A stretch of DNA of 64,000 nucleotides from Sphingomonas ginsengisoli An et al. 2013 (GCF_009363895.1 NZ_CP045434.1:2746501-2810500); one strand, 5' to 3'. Shown: positions 27,547 to 37,053, numbered from the stretch's first letter. Made by a program: numbers and translations. The notes: generated from the sequence alone by a model not told the origin.

Positions 27547-28806
27547 TCAGATCACCCCGACGCGCTTCCCCGCCGCCTCAAACATGCCGAGGATTTCGCC
27601 GACTTGGGCCTCACTATGCTCGGCGCAGAGCGAGCAGCGCAGCAGGGTCATGCCCTGTGGCGTCGCCGGCGGCCGGGCGAGGTTCACGTAGAGGCCTTCG
27701 TGGAGCAGCGCTTCCCACATCGCCGCGCCGCGCTCGAGGTCGGGCATGATGACGGCGATGATCGCCGATTGCGGCTCGTCGGTGCCGAGCTGGAAGCCGA
27801 GCTGCTTCAAGCCGCCGTGCAGGCGCTTGCTGTTCGCCAGCAGATGCTCGCGCTTGCCGGTGTCGCTCATCAGCTTGCGGATCGAGGTGGCGGCGGTGGC
27901 GACCACGCTCGGCGGCAGGCTGGCGGTGAAGACATAGGGCCGGCAGACCAGCCGCAAGATCTCGAACTTGGGATGGTTGGAGACGCAGAAGCCGCCGACC
28001 GTCCCGACGCTCTTCGAGAAGGTGCCGATGATGAAGTCGACGTCGTCGATCACGCCCTGCGCCTCGGCGACACCGCGGCCATGCTCGCCGATGAAGCCCA
28101 TCGAATGCGCCTCGTCGACCAGCACCATTGCGCCATGCGCCTTGGAGATGGCGACCATTTCCTTGAGCGGGGCGACGTCGCCGAGCATCGAATAGACGCC
28201 CTCGAGCACGACCAGCTTGCCGGCCTCGGCGGGAAGGCGCTTCAAGCGCTTCTCGAGCGCCTCGACGTCATTGTGGCGAAAGGCGACGATCTGGGCGTTG
28301 CCGAGCCCGCAGCCGTCGTAGATCGAGGCATGGCTGTCGATGTCGAGGATGACGTAATCGTCCTTCCCCGCCAGCGTCGAGATGATCCCGAGATTGGCCT
28401 GGTAGCCGGTCGAGAAGACCATCGCGCCACTCATGCCGTAGAAGTCGCGCAGCGCGTCCTCGCACTCGCGGTGGCCCTGGTAGGTGCCGTTGAGGACCCG
28501 GCTGCCGGTCGTGCCCGAGCCGAACTCGTCGAGTGCCTGCTTGCCCGCCGCGATCACGTCGGGGTCGAAGGTCATTCCCATGTAATTATAGGTGCCGAGC
28601 AGGATCGTCCGCTTGCCGTTGCAGATGGCGACGGTCGGGCTCTCGACCTTTTCCATCACCAGGTTGAACGGGTCGGTCAGTCCGGTCGACAGCAAGGCTT
28701 CGCGCTGGTCGATCAGCGGCTGGAACTTGTCGAACAGATCAGGCGCGGTGCCGCGCACGCTCGGCCGCGCGGCATCGGCGGTCATCGCCAGGCCGGGATC
28801 GGTCAT
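27547..28806 (-). CDS. spt: Serine palmitoyltransferase
   Basis: Predicted 419 aa PLP enzyme of the alpha-oxoamine synthase family. It condenses L-serine with a long-chain acyl donor to 3-ketodihydrosphingosine, the first step of sphingolipid synthesis. The PLP lysine is K265 (GTFSKSVG), with H159 (DIDSHASIYDG), D231 and H234 (VLVDEAHSMG). These numbers match those I recall for the Sphingomonas paucimobilis enzyme (420 aa), which supports this start. The start overlaps the acyl carrier protein stop (ATGA), so the pair is translationally coupled. Confidence 0.95.
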   Translation of the reverse strand: MTDPGLAMTADAARPSVRGTAPDLFDKFQPLIDQREALLSTGLTDPFNLVMEKVESPTVAICNGKRTILLGTYNYMGMTFDPDVIAAGKQALDEFGSGTTGSRVLNGTYQGHRECEDALRDFYGMSGAMVFSTGYQANLGIISTLAGKDDYVILDIDSHASIYDGCGLGNAQIVAFRHNDVEALEKRLKRLPAEAGKLVVLEGVYSMLGDVAPLKEMVAISKAHGAMVLVDEAHSMGFIGEHGRGVAEAQGVIDDVDFIIGTFSKSVGTVGGFCVSNHPKFEILRLVCRPYVFTASLPPSVVATAATSIRKLMSDTGKREHLLANSKRLHGGLKQLGFQLGTDEPQSAIIAVIMPDLERGAAMWEALLHEGLYVNLARPPATPQGMTLLRCSLCAEHSEAQVGEILGMFEAAGKRVGVI

Positions 28807-29057
28807 GCGTTCCCCGGCTGGCTGAGCTCGCCCACCGCGTCGACCAGCTGGCCGACGGTCTCGATCTCGGCGGCGCGGTTCATGGTGATGATGATGTCGA
28901 ATTCGTCCTCGACCGCGGCGACGAAGTCCATCACGGTGAGGCTGTCCCACTCGAGGTCCTGGGCGAAGCGGGTCGCTTCGGTGACCGCGATCCCCTTCTT
29001 GTTGAACTCGCCGATCAGGCGCTGGATGGTCTCGAGGCGTTCGTCGCGGTCGGTCAT
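28803..29057 (-). CDS. Dedicated acyl carrier protein for sphingolipid synthesis
   Basis: Predicted 84 aa acyl carrier protein. The phosphopantetheine site is Ser39 in LEWDSLTVMDFVAAVEDEFD. Acidic, four-helix, not the fatty acid synthase ACP, whose motif is normally DSLDTVE-like. Being coupled to spt, it most likely supplies the acyl chain as an acyl-ACP or assists the enzyme. Same pairing is known next to spt in Caulobacter. Confidence 0.88.
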   Translation of the reverse strand: MTDRDERLETIQRLIGEFNKKGIAVTEATRFAQDLEWDSLTVMDFVAAVEDEFDIIITMNRAAEIETVGQLVDAVGELSQPGNA

Positions 29058-29132
29058 GGCGGCGTCCTAAAGTGCGCGGGTGCCGGTGGCAACGTTGTGC
29101 GGCGGGAATGCGGCAGCACCGCTAGCTGCCGC

Positions 29133-30209
29133 TCAATCGAGGCAGGCCTGGTTGCCGTTGAGGCCCTGGATGCGGGTCATCCGGTCGGGGTTGGTGCTGA
29201 TGATGATCCCCTCGCTCGAGCAGCGGCGGAGCTGGAAGCGGACCTTGCGCGCCCGAAAGTCGAGCGAGATGCGGCGGAATTTCTCCATCAAGTCGGTGCC
29301 GAGCAACAGCGCCGGCTGGTCGGCGAGCCCGAACAGCTTGAACGGCGGGGCGTCGACGAAGGCGATTGGCACTTCGCGTAGCAGGATCGGCCCGATCTCG
29401 AGTTCGCCGACGATTGCCAGCTCGATCTTCATCGACACGCCCGTCACCCCGATCATGTCGAGGGTCTCGAAGCGGGCGCGCTTGTTGCGGATAAGCTTGT
29501 CGCGCAGCGCGACGTTGCCGATGCTGACCTCACTGCCGGTGTCGATGATCGCGTCGAGCCGCTGGCTGTCGGCGCGGACCCCGGTCATGATCAGCTGGCC
29601 GCGGCGGCGGCGGGCGGTCACCACGATCTCGCCGGGGAAGGAGCGCACCGGGATGCGCGCATCCTCGACCTTGATCAGCCGGCGATCTAAATCCATCAGC
29701 AGCCGCTGCTCAACCAGCGCGTCCAGGCCGATAATCCCCGCACCGCCGAGGTCATTTTCGCTGAGCGCGGGCAGTTGGAGGTCGTGGACGGTGGTCGTGC
29801 CGACGGTGAGGGCGCCGACCCGGACCCGGTCGACCACCGCGCTAGCGGTCATGCCGTGGAGGGTGATCGGGGTGCCCAGCGGCAGCTCGAGCTGGCGGGC
29901 GAGGCCGGCCCCGATAACCGAGCTGTCGGCGCCGCTATCGACGATGAAGCGATAGGGGCCGCGGTCGTTGACCCTGACCTCGACGCTCAGCCGGGTCTCG
30001 ACCTTGCGTGCCTTGATGTCGTTGCCGCCGATCTTGAGCGCGGGGTCGTAGGTCGCCGGGGGCAGCGGCAGGACGTTGCCGGGGATGGTGGGCGTCGGGC
30101 GGGGCTTGCCGATCTGCGGCGGGTCGGCGGCAGCCGCCGGCGCGATCGCTGCCAGCATGGCCATGCCGGCCACCACCCACATCATGCTGAGCCGACCCGT
30201 CACGCGCAT
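29133..30209 (-). CDS. Retropepsin-like periplasmic aspartyl protease, two domains
   Basis: Predicted 358 aa with a cleavable signal peptide (hydrophobic to about residue 28, APAAAADPPQ). Two retropepsin-like active-site motifs: D91 in FIVDSGADSSVIG and D223 in AIIDTGSEVSIG, each followed by a hydrophobic hGLD/hGTD motif (GIIGLDALVE, LLLGTDLMEK). A tandem duplication within one chain replaces the homodimer of retroviral enzymes. Substrate unknown. It is convergent or separate from its neighbours, 42 nt after the Nramp gene. Confidence 0.8.
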   Translation of the reverse strand: MRVTGRLSMMWVVAGMAMLAAIAPAAAADPPQIGKPRPTPTIPGNVLPLPPATYDPALKIGGNDIKARKVETRLSVEVRVNDRGPYRFIVDSGADSSVIGAGLARQLELPLGTPITLHGMTASAVVDRVRVGALTVGTTTVHDLQLPALSENDLGGAGIIGLDALVEQRLLMDLDRRLIKVEDARIPVRSFPGEIVVTARRRRGQLIMTGVRADSQRLDAIIDTGSEVSIGNVALRDKLIRNKRARFETLDMIGVTGVSMKIELAIVGELEIGPILLREVPIAFVDAPPFKLFGLADQPALLLGTDLMEKFRRISLDFRARKVRFQLRRCSSEGIIISTNPDRMTRIQGLNGNQACLD

Positions 30210-30251
30210 CGCCTGCCTCCACCGCGAACAAGACTAGCACGTCAGCGGCGT

Positions 30252-31583
30252 TCAGTCGCCCAGCACGAAGCTCGCGATCAGGCGGAGGTTTAGGGCGATG
30301 ATCAGCGCCGCGCACAAGCTGGCGGCGATGGTCAGCGCGCGGCCGTTGACCAGCGCGCCCATCCGCGCGCGGTTGCTGGTGAACTGGATCAATGGGACGA
30401 TGGCGAACGGCAGCTGGAGGCTCAGGACCACCTGGCTCAACACCAACAGCTTGGCGGTGCCACTCTCGCCGTAGCGCGCGGCGACGATCACCGCCGGGAT
30501 GATCGCCAGCCCGCGGGTCAGCAAGCGCCGCACCCACGGTGCGAGCTTGAGGCCGAGGAAGCCTTCCATCACCACCTGGCCGGCGAGGGTCGCGGTCAAT
30601 GTCGAGCTCTGGCCCGAGGCGAGCAACGCGATCGCGAACAGGGTGCTTGCGGCGGCCACGCCGACGGTCGGGCTGAGCAGTTTGAAGGCGTCCTGAATCT
30701 CGGCGACCCCGGTCTGGCCCGAGGCGTGGAACACCGAGGCGGCGAGGACCAGGATGCCGGCGTTGACGAACAGCGCAAGGAGCAGGGCGATGCTACTGTC
30801 CCACACCGCGAAGCGCACCGCCGTCTTGCGACCCGCCGGGCTGGTGTCGAACGCACGGGTCTGCACCGCCGCCGAATGGAGGTAGAGGTTGTGCGGCATC
30901 ACCGTGGCGCCGATGATCCCGATCGCGATGTAGAGCATCGCCGGATCGTGGACGATGGCGGTCGACGGAAGGAAGCCGCGCAGCATCGGCCCGAGCTGCG
31001 GTTGCGATACCGCCACCTCGTAGCCGATGCAGCCGGCGATCAGCACCAGCAGCGCGATCACGAACGCCTCGAGCTGGCGGAAGCCGCGGCGCTGGAGGGC
31101 GAGCAGCAGCAACACGTCGAGCGCGGTCAGGATTACTCCGACCACGAGGGGCAGGCCGAACAGCAATTGCAGCGCGATCGCCGAGCCGATCACCTCGGCG
31201 AGGTCGCAGGCGACGATCGCCGCCTCGCAGATCAGCCACAGCGCGACCGAGACGGGTTTGCTGTAATGGTCGCGGCAGGCCTGGGCGAGGTCGCGGCCGG
31301 TGGCGATGCCGAGCTTGGCGGTCAGCGCCTGGAGCAGCATCGCCATCAAGTTGGCGAGCAGGATCGTCCACAGCAGCGAGTAGCCATAGGCCGACCCGCC
31401 GGCGAGATCGGTCGCCCAATTGCCCGGGTCCATGTAGCCGACCGCGACGAGATAGCCGGGCCCGGCGAATGCCCCGAACCGGCGCAGCACGCCGCTCGAG
31501 GGGGAAGCCATGGCGATCGAGCGGTGCGCCTCGGCCAGGCTGACATCGCCGGTCGGCAGGGTCTGGGCATCGCGCGCGGTCAC
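30252..31583 (-). CDS. Nramp-family divalent metal transporter
   Basis: Predicted 443 aa with about 11 membrane helices. The metal-site motifs are [20 protein letters not shown] in TM1 and [10 protein letters not shown] in TM6. MntH-type proteins import Mn2+ (and Fe2+) with protons. No regulatory box (MntR or Fur-like) was seen upstream. The start at 31583 sits in a GC-rich stretch without an obvious strong binding site; a later ATG at about 31508 ([20 protein letters not shown]) is an alternative. Confidence 0.92.
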   Translation of the reverse strand: MTARDAQTLPTGDVSLAEAHRSIAMASPSSGVLRRFGAFAGPGYLVAVGYMDPGNWATDLAGGSAYGYSLLWTILLANLMAMLLQALTAKLGIATGRDLAQACRDHYSKPVSVALWLICEAAIVACDLAEVIGSAIALQLLFGLPLVVGVILTALDVLLLLALQRRGFRQLEAFVIALLVLIAGCIGYEVAVSQPQLGPMLRGFLPSTAIVHDPAMLYIAIGIIGATVMPHNLYLHSAAVQTRAFDTSPAGRKTAVRFAVWDSSIALLLALFVNAGILVLAASVFHASGQTGVAEIQDAFKLLSPTVGVAAASTLFAIALLASGQSSTLTATLAGQVVMEGFLGLKLAPWVRRLLTRGLAIIPAVIVAARYGESGTAKLLVLSQVVLSLQLPFAIVPLIQFTSNRARMGALVNGRALTIAASLCAALIIALNLRLIASFVLGD

Positions 31584-31729
31584 CGGCCCTGCATAGTCGG
31601 ACGGCCTCGCCAGTCCAGCGCGGGCGCGTCCGGACCGACCTTGGAATCAGCGGTCGCGCGTCTGTGTCGAATCGGTGCAGCGCCAGATCTGGAGGAACGC
31701 GGCCGCCCGTTTGCCGTTAAAGGCGCTTC

Positions 31730-32281
31730 ATGCCGGTCGGCTTTTCCTTCGCGCTGCGTAGTGGCGGTGCCCTCTTTGCCGCCTGCGTCGCGCTCGCCGG
31801 CGCGCCAGCGGCTGCCGCCTCGAAGCCGCCGGTCGATCATTTGCTCGGCGCGGTCTCCTCGCCCTATCTGCTCGCCCCGGCGCGGATCGGCGCGCTCTAC
31901 GGGACGGTCACCAGCGGGTTCCGCTCGGCCGAGCACAACCGCCGGGTCGGCGGGGTGTTCAATAGCTACCACCTGCAGGGTCGCGCGATCGACGTGCAGC
32001 GGCGCCCGGGCGTGACCCACGCGATGATCGATGCGGCGCTGCGCCGCGCCGGCTTCAATCTGATCGAATCGCTCGACGAGGTCGATCACAGCCACTTCGC
32101 CTTTGGCGATGTGGCGGCGACGCGGTACAGCCGCGCGGTGCCCAGCGTCGCTGCCGTCACCGCTCCGCCTGTCGCGGCGCCCAAGCCGGCCGAGCCGAGC
32201 CTGTTGGCCGACGTCCATGGATCGCTGGTCATCGACGACCGGCACGGGCAGGCGAACGAAGGAAGTGCCGGTGTTCCGTAA
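31730..32281 (+). CDS. Secreted M15-type peptidase (D-Ala-D-Ala or endolysin-like)
   Basis: Predicted 183 aa. Signal peptide through about residue 30 (AGAPAAAASK). The M15-family zinc motif is GFRSAEHNRRVGG, then SYHLQGRAIDVQRR and DEVDHSHFAFGD (His-His pair). Such enzymes cut D-Ala or peptide bonds in peptidoglycan. The last 11 bases overlap the start of the next small gene. Confidence 0.8.
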   Translation: MPVGFSFALRSGGALFAACVALAGAPAAAASKPPVDHLLGAVSSPYLLAPARIGALYGTVTSGFRSAEHNRRVGGVFNSYHLQGRAIDVQRRPGVTHAMIDAALRRAGFNLIESLDEVDHSHFAFGDVAATRYSRAVPSVAAVTAPPVAAPKPAEPSLLADVHGSLVIDDRHGQANEGSAGVP

Positions 32282-32642
32282 GACCCTGTCGACCGCGGCC
32301 GTGATGGGCCTGCTCACCATCTCGGCGCCCGCCGCGGCCGCGCCGACCGCGATGGACGTGCGCTGCTTCATGCTCAGCAACCTGTTCGCGGCCAAGTCCG
32401 ACAAGGAAGAAGGCCGCAAGCTCGCCCAGGTCAGCGGCTTTTACTATCTCGGCAGGCTGCAGGAGATGAGCAACGCCGACCTGCGCCGTCATCTCGCCGA
32501 GCAGCAGAAGCAGATCACGCAGGCGACGGCGTCGGCGCAGATGAGCAGCTGCGCCAAGGGCGTGCAGGCGAGCGGGCTAAGGATGCAGTCGCTCGCGCCG
32601 CCTGCGCCAGCGCCCGCGCCAGCCCCGGCACCGCGCAAGTAA
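32271..32642 (+). CDS. Secreted small protein with Pro/Ala tail
   Basis: Predicted 123 aa from a GTG at 32271 preceded by GAAGGA (7 nt). Signal peptide TLSTAAVMGLLTISAPAAAA, a helical body with two Cys (MDVRCFM and SSCAKG, about residues 24 and 88) and a C-terminal PAPAPAPAPAP tail. Unknown function; coupling to the M15 peptidase suggests an envelope role. Confidence 0.6.
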   Translation: MFRKTLSTAAVMGLLTISAPAAAAPTAMDVRCFMLSNLFAAKSDKEEGRKLAQVSGFYYLGRLQEMSNADLRRHLAEQQKQITQATASAQMSSCAKGVQASGLRMQSLAPPAPAPAPAPAPRK

Positions 32643-32651
32643 GCCTCGGCC

Positions 32652-33521
32652 TCAGCGCGTATTTGCGCGCAGGAAGGCGACACTGTCGGCAAGCGCCGGG
32701 CTCGTTCCGCGGAACGGCACCGACAGCGATTTCACCAAGTCGACGTGGCTCTTGCCCGGATAGAGCTTGAGCGCCACCGGCGCGCCGAGGGCGCGCAGCC
32801 GCGCCGCCAGGCGCTCGCTGTTACCCGGCTTGACCACCGTGTCAGCGGTGCCGGCCATCAGCAGCAATGGCGGCGCGTCCTTCCGGGCGAAGTGGATCGG
32901 CTGGGTTTCGAGCGGGCGCGGCCACGCCCCCAGCGCGTCCTGACCGCGCTGTTCGGTGAACGGGTAGAAATCGTACGGCCCCGCCAGCAGCGCCGCGGCG
33001 CGGACGGTGTGCGGGTCGACTCCGGCGTCGCGCAGGAAATGCGGGTCGAGCGCAAGCATCGCCGCATTGTAGGCGCCGGCCGAATGCCCCGCGAGGGTGA
33101 TCCGGCGGGGGTCGCCGCCAAATTCCGCCGCATGATCGCGCGCCCAGCGGACCGCCAGCGCGCCGTCCTCGACGAAGGTCGGGAAGCGGACCTGCGGCAC
33201 CAGCCGATAGTCGGGCACCACCGCGACAAAGCCGTTGGCGGCGAACGCCCGGCCGGCGAAGGCATAGTCGCCGCGCGCGCCGCCGACCCACCCGCCACCG
33301 TAGAAGAAGACCACCACCGGCAGTCGTGCGCCGCGCGCCGCACGCGGGGGCGCGTAAACGTCGAGCTTGAGGCGCGGGTCGGGACCGAACGCGATCCCGC
33401 TCGCGACGCGGCCTGGCTCGCCGAGCGCGCTGACGTGATCGAGACCGTTGAGCAGACCGGCGGGGGAACAGGCAGTGAGCGCCGCGACAGCGAGGGCGGC
33501 GGCAAAGATGGGACGAATCAT
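32652..33521 (-). CDS. Alpha/beta-hydrolase lipoprotein (esterase-like)
   Basis: Predicted 289 aa. Lipoprotein signal (lipobox LTAC, C18). The oxyanion hole FFYGGGWVGGARGDY replaces the HGGG of hormone-sensitive lipases. The nucleophile is Ser in LAGHSAGAYNAAM, with the Asp in GTADTVVKPGNSERLAARL and the His in GKSHVDLVKSLSV. Probably an outer-membrane or periplasmic esterase. The substrate is unknown. It is divergent from the thioesterase gene at 33605. Confidence 0.82.
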   Translation of the reverse strand: MIRPIFAAALAVAALTACSPAGLLNGLDHVSALGEPGRVASGIAFGPDPRLKLDVYAPPRAARGARLPVVVFFYGGGWVGGARGDYAFAGRAFAANGFVAVVPDYRLVPQVRFPTFVEDGALAVRWARDHAAEFGGDPRRITLAGHSAGAYNAAMLALDPHFLRDAGVDPHTVRAAALLAGPYDFYPFTEQRGQDALGAWPRPLETQPIHFARKDAPPLLLMAGTADTVVKPGNSERLAARLRALGAPVALKLYPGKSHVDLVKSLSVPFRGTSPALADSVAFLRANTR

Positions 33522-33604
33522 CCGTCAGTTACGCTTGAGCGACGACCTTGGACGCATCGACGCTGCGGGTTGCAGTCAGGGCTTGCTTTGCGCAGGACGC
33601 GCGG

Positions 33605-33994
33605 ATGATCGACCTGCCGCCCTACGCCCGCCTGCTCGGGCTCCGCGCCGACGAGACGGCGAACGGCACGCGCTTCGTCATGCCGTGGCACGGCGACGTG
33701 GTGGGCCGTCCTTTATTCCTCCACGGCGGGGCGATCGCCGGCTTGCTCGAGTTCGCCGCCTTCACCAGCCTGCGCGAGGCATTGGCCGAGGCGGACGAGG
33801 TCGCGGCGCAGATGAAGCCGATCACGGTCACGGTCACCTATCTGCTCGGCGGCCGCGACCGCGAGACCTACGCCGAGGCGGTGGTCGAACGGCTCGGGCG
33901 GACGGTCGCCAATGTCGATGCGGTCGCCTGGCAGGAAACGCGCGAGCGGCCGATCGCGACCGCGCGGATCAACTTCCTGCTCGAGCGTCAGTAG
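33605..33994 (+). CDS. PaaI-family hot-dog acyl-CoA thioesterase
   Basis: Predicted 129 aa from the ATG at 33605 (MIDLPPYARLLGL), with AGGA 7 nt upstream. Central motif LFLHGGAIAGLLEFAAFTSL and KPITVTVTYLLGG are standard for the PaaI/YdiI-type fold, which hydrolyses acyl-CoA in the cytoplasm. It neighbours acyl-CoA dehydrogenase genes (convergent with the one at 33988), fitting a lipid-catabolism cluster. Confidence 0.8.
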   Translation: MIDLPPYARLLGLRADETANGTRFVMPWHGDVVGRPLFLHGGAIAGLLEFAAFTSLREALAEADEVAAQMKPITVTVTYLLGGRDRETYAEAVVERLGRTVANVDAVAWQETRERPIATARINFLLERQ

Positions 33995-35118
33995 CCTGCG
34001 AGACGGGCGACTTCGCCGGCGTGGAAGCGCCAGTCGCCGAATAGGCGATCGAGGACGGCCTGGCGCTTTATGTAGAAGCCGATGTCATGCTCGTCGGTCA
34101 TGCCGATGCCACCGTGCATCTGGACGCCTTCCTGGACGGCGAGCGCGGCGGCGCGGCCGGCCTTGGCCTTTGCGACATGGACCATCAGCTCAGCCCGGTC
34201 CGACCCGGCGTCGAGCAGCTCGGCGGCCTTGTAGGCGGCGGCGCGGGCGATCTGGATCTCGCTGAACAAGTGCGCGGCGCGGTGCTGGAGCGCCTGGAAC
34301 TCGCCGATCAGCTTCCCGAACTGCTTGCGCTGCTTGAGGTAGTCGGTGGTCATGTCGGCGGCGCCCGCGGCGACCCCGACCAGCTCGGCCGCCGAGCCAG
34401 CGCGACCGGCGTTGAGTGCGCGCGACAGCGGCGCCCAGCCAGCGTCGACCTCGCCGACCACTGCGTCGGCGTCGACCGCGACATCAGTCAACGTCAGCCG
34501 CGCGGCCTTGCTGTGATCGGTCAGCGCGACGTTCTCGACCTCCATCCCCTTGGCGTCGCGCTCGACCGCGAACAGGGTCAGGCCCTCGCGCTCGCCGGCC
34601 GAACCCCCGGTGCGCGCGGCAACGAGGATCATATCAGCCGAAGCGCCGTGGACGACGAACTGCTTGCCGCCGTTCAGCGTGAAACCGTTGCCTGAGCGGG
34701 TGGCGGTGGTGGCGACGGCATCGGGGCGGTGGTGTTTGCCCTCGTCGACTGCCAGCGCGGCGACCGTCTCGCCCGAGAGGATGCCCGGGAACCAGCGGTC
34801 GCCCTGCGCAGTGCCCTCGAGCGCGCGGACGGCAGCGACGGCGGTGGTGAGAAAGGGCGACGGCGTCAGGTTGCGCCCGACCTCCTCGAGCACCAGCGCC
34901 GCCTCGGTTGCGCCGAGACCAAGCCCGCCCTTATCCTCGGGGATGGCGATACCGGTCAGACCCAGCTCGGCGAATTGCTTCCACAAGCCGTGGCCGAAGC
35001 CGTCCTTGCAGCCGATGTCGCGCCAATGGCGGAGCTGCTGCTTGATCGTCCCTTCCTCGGCGAGGAAGGATTTCGCCATGTCGTGGAGCTGGCGCTGGTC
35101 GTCGGTCAATAACGTCAT
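33988..35118 (-). CDS. Acyl-CoA dehydrogenase, FadE-type
   Basis: Predicted 376 aa flavin-dependent dehydrogenase. FAD/substrate contacts are seen in LTLTDVAVDADAVVGEVDAG and KFGKLIGEFQALQHRAAHLF, then the C-terminal GGIGMTDEHDIGFYIKRQAV. It introduces the alpha-beta double bond in acyl-CoA. Its partner on the same strand (35223-36386) is also an acyl-CoA dehydrogenase, so they could form a heteromeric enzyme as in steroid catabolism, but this is inference. Confidence 0.9.
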   Translation of the reverse strand: MTLLTDDQRQLHDMAKSFLAEEGTIKQQLRHWRDIGCKDGFGHGLWKQFAELGLTGIAIPEDKGGLGLGATEAALVLEEVGRNLTPSPFLTTAVAAVRALEGTAQGDRWFPGILSGETVAALAVDEGKHHRPDAVATTATRSGNGFTLNGGKQFVVHGASADMILVAARTGGSAGEREGLTLFAVERDAKGMEVENVALTDHSKAARLTLTDVAVDADAVVGEVDAGWAPLSRALNAGRAGSAAELVGVAAGAADMTTDYLKQRKQFGKLIGEFQALQHRAAHLFSEIQIARAAAYKAAELLDAGSDRAELMVHVAKAKAGRAAALAVQEGVQMHGGIGMTDEHDIGFYIKRQAVLDRLFGDWRFHAGEVARLAGY

Positions 35119-35129
35119 CTGGTCATCCC

Positions 35130-35212
35130 ATCACCGCTCGTGTCGAGCGACGTCGAGGCGCGCTTTCACGACCGCTCGTTCTGCGCCCCTCGACTTCGCT
35201 CGGGACGAGCGG
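35130..35212. repeat. Repeat-rich gap between two dehydrogenase genes
   Basis: Contains ACCGCTCGTGTCGAGCGACG and the inverted-type CGACCGCTCG...CTCGGGACGAGCGGT, which pair into a long hairpin. A REP-like element in an otherwise co-oriented gene pair. Confidence 0.4.
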
Positions 35213-35222
35213 TGGTTGTTCG

Positions 35223-36386
35223 CTATGCTCCCGGCAGGCGGAGGATGTGCTTGGCGATGATGCCGAGCTGGACCTCGCTGGTCCCACCCTCGATCGAATT
35301 GGCCTTGGTGCGGAGCCATTCGCGCGCGGGCTTGCCCTTGCGGCTGCGCTCGCTCTCCCATTCGAGCGTGTCGGCGCCGCCGGCCGCCATCACCAGTTCG
35401 TGGCGGCGCTTGTTCAGTTCGGTGCCCGAATATTTCATCATGCTGGGCATGGCGGGGTGCGCTTCGCCGGCCTTCAGCTGGTCGATGAAACGCTCGCTCA
35501 TCGCCGCGAAGGCGAGGGCGTCGACGTCGAAGGCGGCGATCTCGGCGCGGAGGACGGGGTCGTCGATCGCGCCGACGCTCTTGCCGAGCAGCGCCGAGCC
35601 GCCGCCGAGCCCCATCCCGCTGATCATCTCGCGCTCGTGGCCGAGGAGGTATTTGGCGACGTCCCAGCCCTTGTTGACCTCGCCGACCACCTGATCCTTG
35701 GGCACCTTCACGTCGTCCATGAAGGTCTCGCAGAATGGCGAATAGCCGCTGATCAGCAGGATCGGCTTGGTCGAGACGCCTTCCGATTCCATGTCGAACA
35801 GCAGGAAGCTGATCCCGCCATGCTTCGATTCGGTCGAGGTGCGGACGAGGCAGAAAATCCAGTCGGCCTTGTCGGCGTAGCTGGTCCACACCTTCTGGCC
35901 GTTGACCAGCCAGTGGTCTCCCTTGTCCTCGGCCTTGGTCTGCAGCCCGGCGAGGTCGCTACCCGCGCCTGGTTCGGAATAGCCCTGGCACCAACGGATT
36001 TCGCCGCGGACGATCGGCGGCAGGAAGCGCTGCTTCTGTTCGTCGGTGCCATATTTGAGCAGCGCAGGCCCGAGCATCGAGATGCCGAAGCTGTTCAAGG
36101 GATTGCGCGCGTTGATCCGGCGCAATTCCTCCTTGAGAATCTTTGCCTCGGCCGGGGAGAGCCCGCCACCGCCGACCTCTTTCGGCCAGTCGGGCGTGGT
36201 CCAGCCGCGCGCCGCCATCGCCTCGAGCCAGCTCTTCTGCGCGGCGGACTGGAACTGGAAGTGACGTCCGCCCCAACAGACGTCTTCCTCGGATTTGACC
36301 GGCTCGCGCATCTCGGGCGGGCAATTCGCCTCGAGCCACGCGCGGGTCTCCTCGCGGAAAGTCGTCAGCTCGGCGGTGTCGGCCAT
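35223..36386 (-). CDS. Acyl-CoA dehydrogenase, FadE-type
   Basis: Predicted 387 aa. FAD-binding WCQGYSEPGAGSDLAGLQTK and the substrate loop VWTSYADKADWIFCLVRTST, with the C-terminal LEWESERSRKGKPAREWLRT then IEGGTSEVQLGIIAKHILRL, the usual FAD-binding closing segment. Probably acts with the neighbouring acyl-CoA dehydrogenase and the thioesterase. Confidence 0.9.
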   Translation of the reverse strand: MADTAELTTFREETRAWLEANCPPEMREPVKSEEDVCWGGRHFQFQSAAQKSWLEAMAARGWTTPDWPKEVGGGGLSPAEAKILKEELRRINARNPLNSFGISMLGPALLKYGTDEQKQRFLPPIVRGEIRWCQGYSEPGAGSDLAGLQTKAEDKGDHWLVNGQKVWTSYADKADWIFCLVRTSTESKHGGISFLLFDMESEGVSTKPILLISGYSPFCETFMDDVKVPKDQVVGEVNKGWDVAKYLLGHEREMISGMGLGGGSALLGKSVGAIDDPVLRAEIAAFDVDALAFAAMSERFIDQLKAGEAHPAMPSMMKYSGTELNKRRHELVMAAGGADTLEWESERSRKGKPAREWLRTKANSIEGGTSEVQLGIIAKHILRLPGA

Positions 36387-36432
36387 GGTGCACTCCTCTT
36401 CGCGCAGCGATGCAACGGCCGGCGCGCGCTCG

Positions 36433-37053
36433 TCAATGCGGGCTGGGGGGCAGGTCGATCTTGGCGATGTGCCAACGGCGCTGCTCGGCGGTCGAGCCGT
36501 CGACGTCGTTGACCCGGCGCAGCGTCACGGTGCCGGGCTCCTCGAACTTCTCGCCTTTCACGGTGACGCCGTACACCCGCACCGGCACCTCGACGTAAAG
36601 CGAGCCGGCGGCGCCTTCGATATCGCCGGGCTTGCCGACCTCGGCATGATATTCGCGATATTGGCGATAGGGCGCGGCGAAGGTCGCGTCGGCGAGGTCG
36701 CTCGACGGCCCCCACAGCTGGTGCGCCTGGGCGTATTTACGGGCCTCGATCAGCGCGAAATAGGTCTGGACGACGTTGGCGGCCCCTTGCGCGCTGGTCG
36801 CGGTGAAGGGCGCTTCGCTGACGACCTCGCGGGCTGGGGCGGGATTGTTGGTCACCGGCACGTCGGTCTTGCTCGGTGAAGTCGCCGGCTCGGGCATGGC
36901 GCGGTTCTCGGCGGCCGTGGACGGCGGCGGCGGTTCGACCGCGTTGGCGGCGGCGACCTCGCCGGTGCGCGGGGTAGCGGCGTTGTCGGTCGTGGGAGCT
37001 TGGGCGGTACAGGCGCCGAGCAGCCCGGCGGCGAGGGGAAGATAGTGTCGCAT
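36433..37053 (-). CDS. Hypothetical lipoprotein, 206 aa
   Basis: Predicted 206 aa with lipobox LLGAC (C15). Low-complexity Pro/Thr/Ala region up to about residue 75, then a compact C-terminal domain (NVVQTYFALIEARKYAQAHQ and YVEVPVRVYGVTVKGEKFEE) that resembles an NTF2-like fold. Start at 37053 chosen because the lipoprotein signal begins there; ribosome binding site is weak. No recognised function. Confidence 0.6.
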   Translation of the reverse strand: MRHYLPLAAGLLGACTAQAPTTDNAATPRTGEVAAANAVEPPPPSTAAENRAMPEPATSPSKTDVPVTNNPAPAREVVSEAPFTATSAQGAANVVQTYFALIEARKYAQAHQLWGPSSDLADATFAAPYRQYREYHAEVGKPGDIEGAAGSLYVEVPVRVYGVTVKGEKFEEPGTVTLRRVNDVDGSTAEQRRWHIAKIDLPPSPH

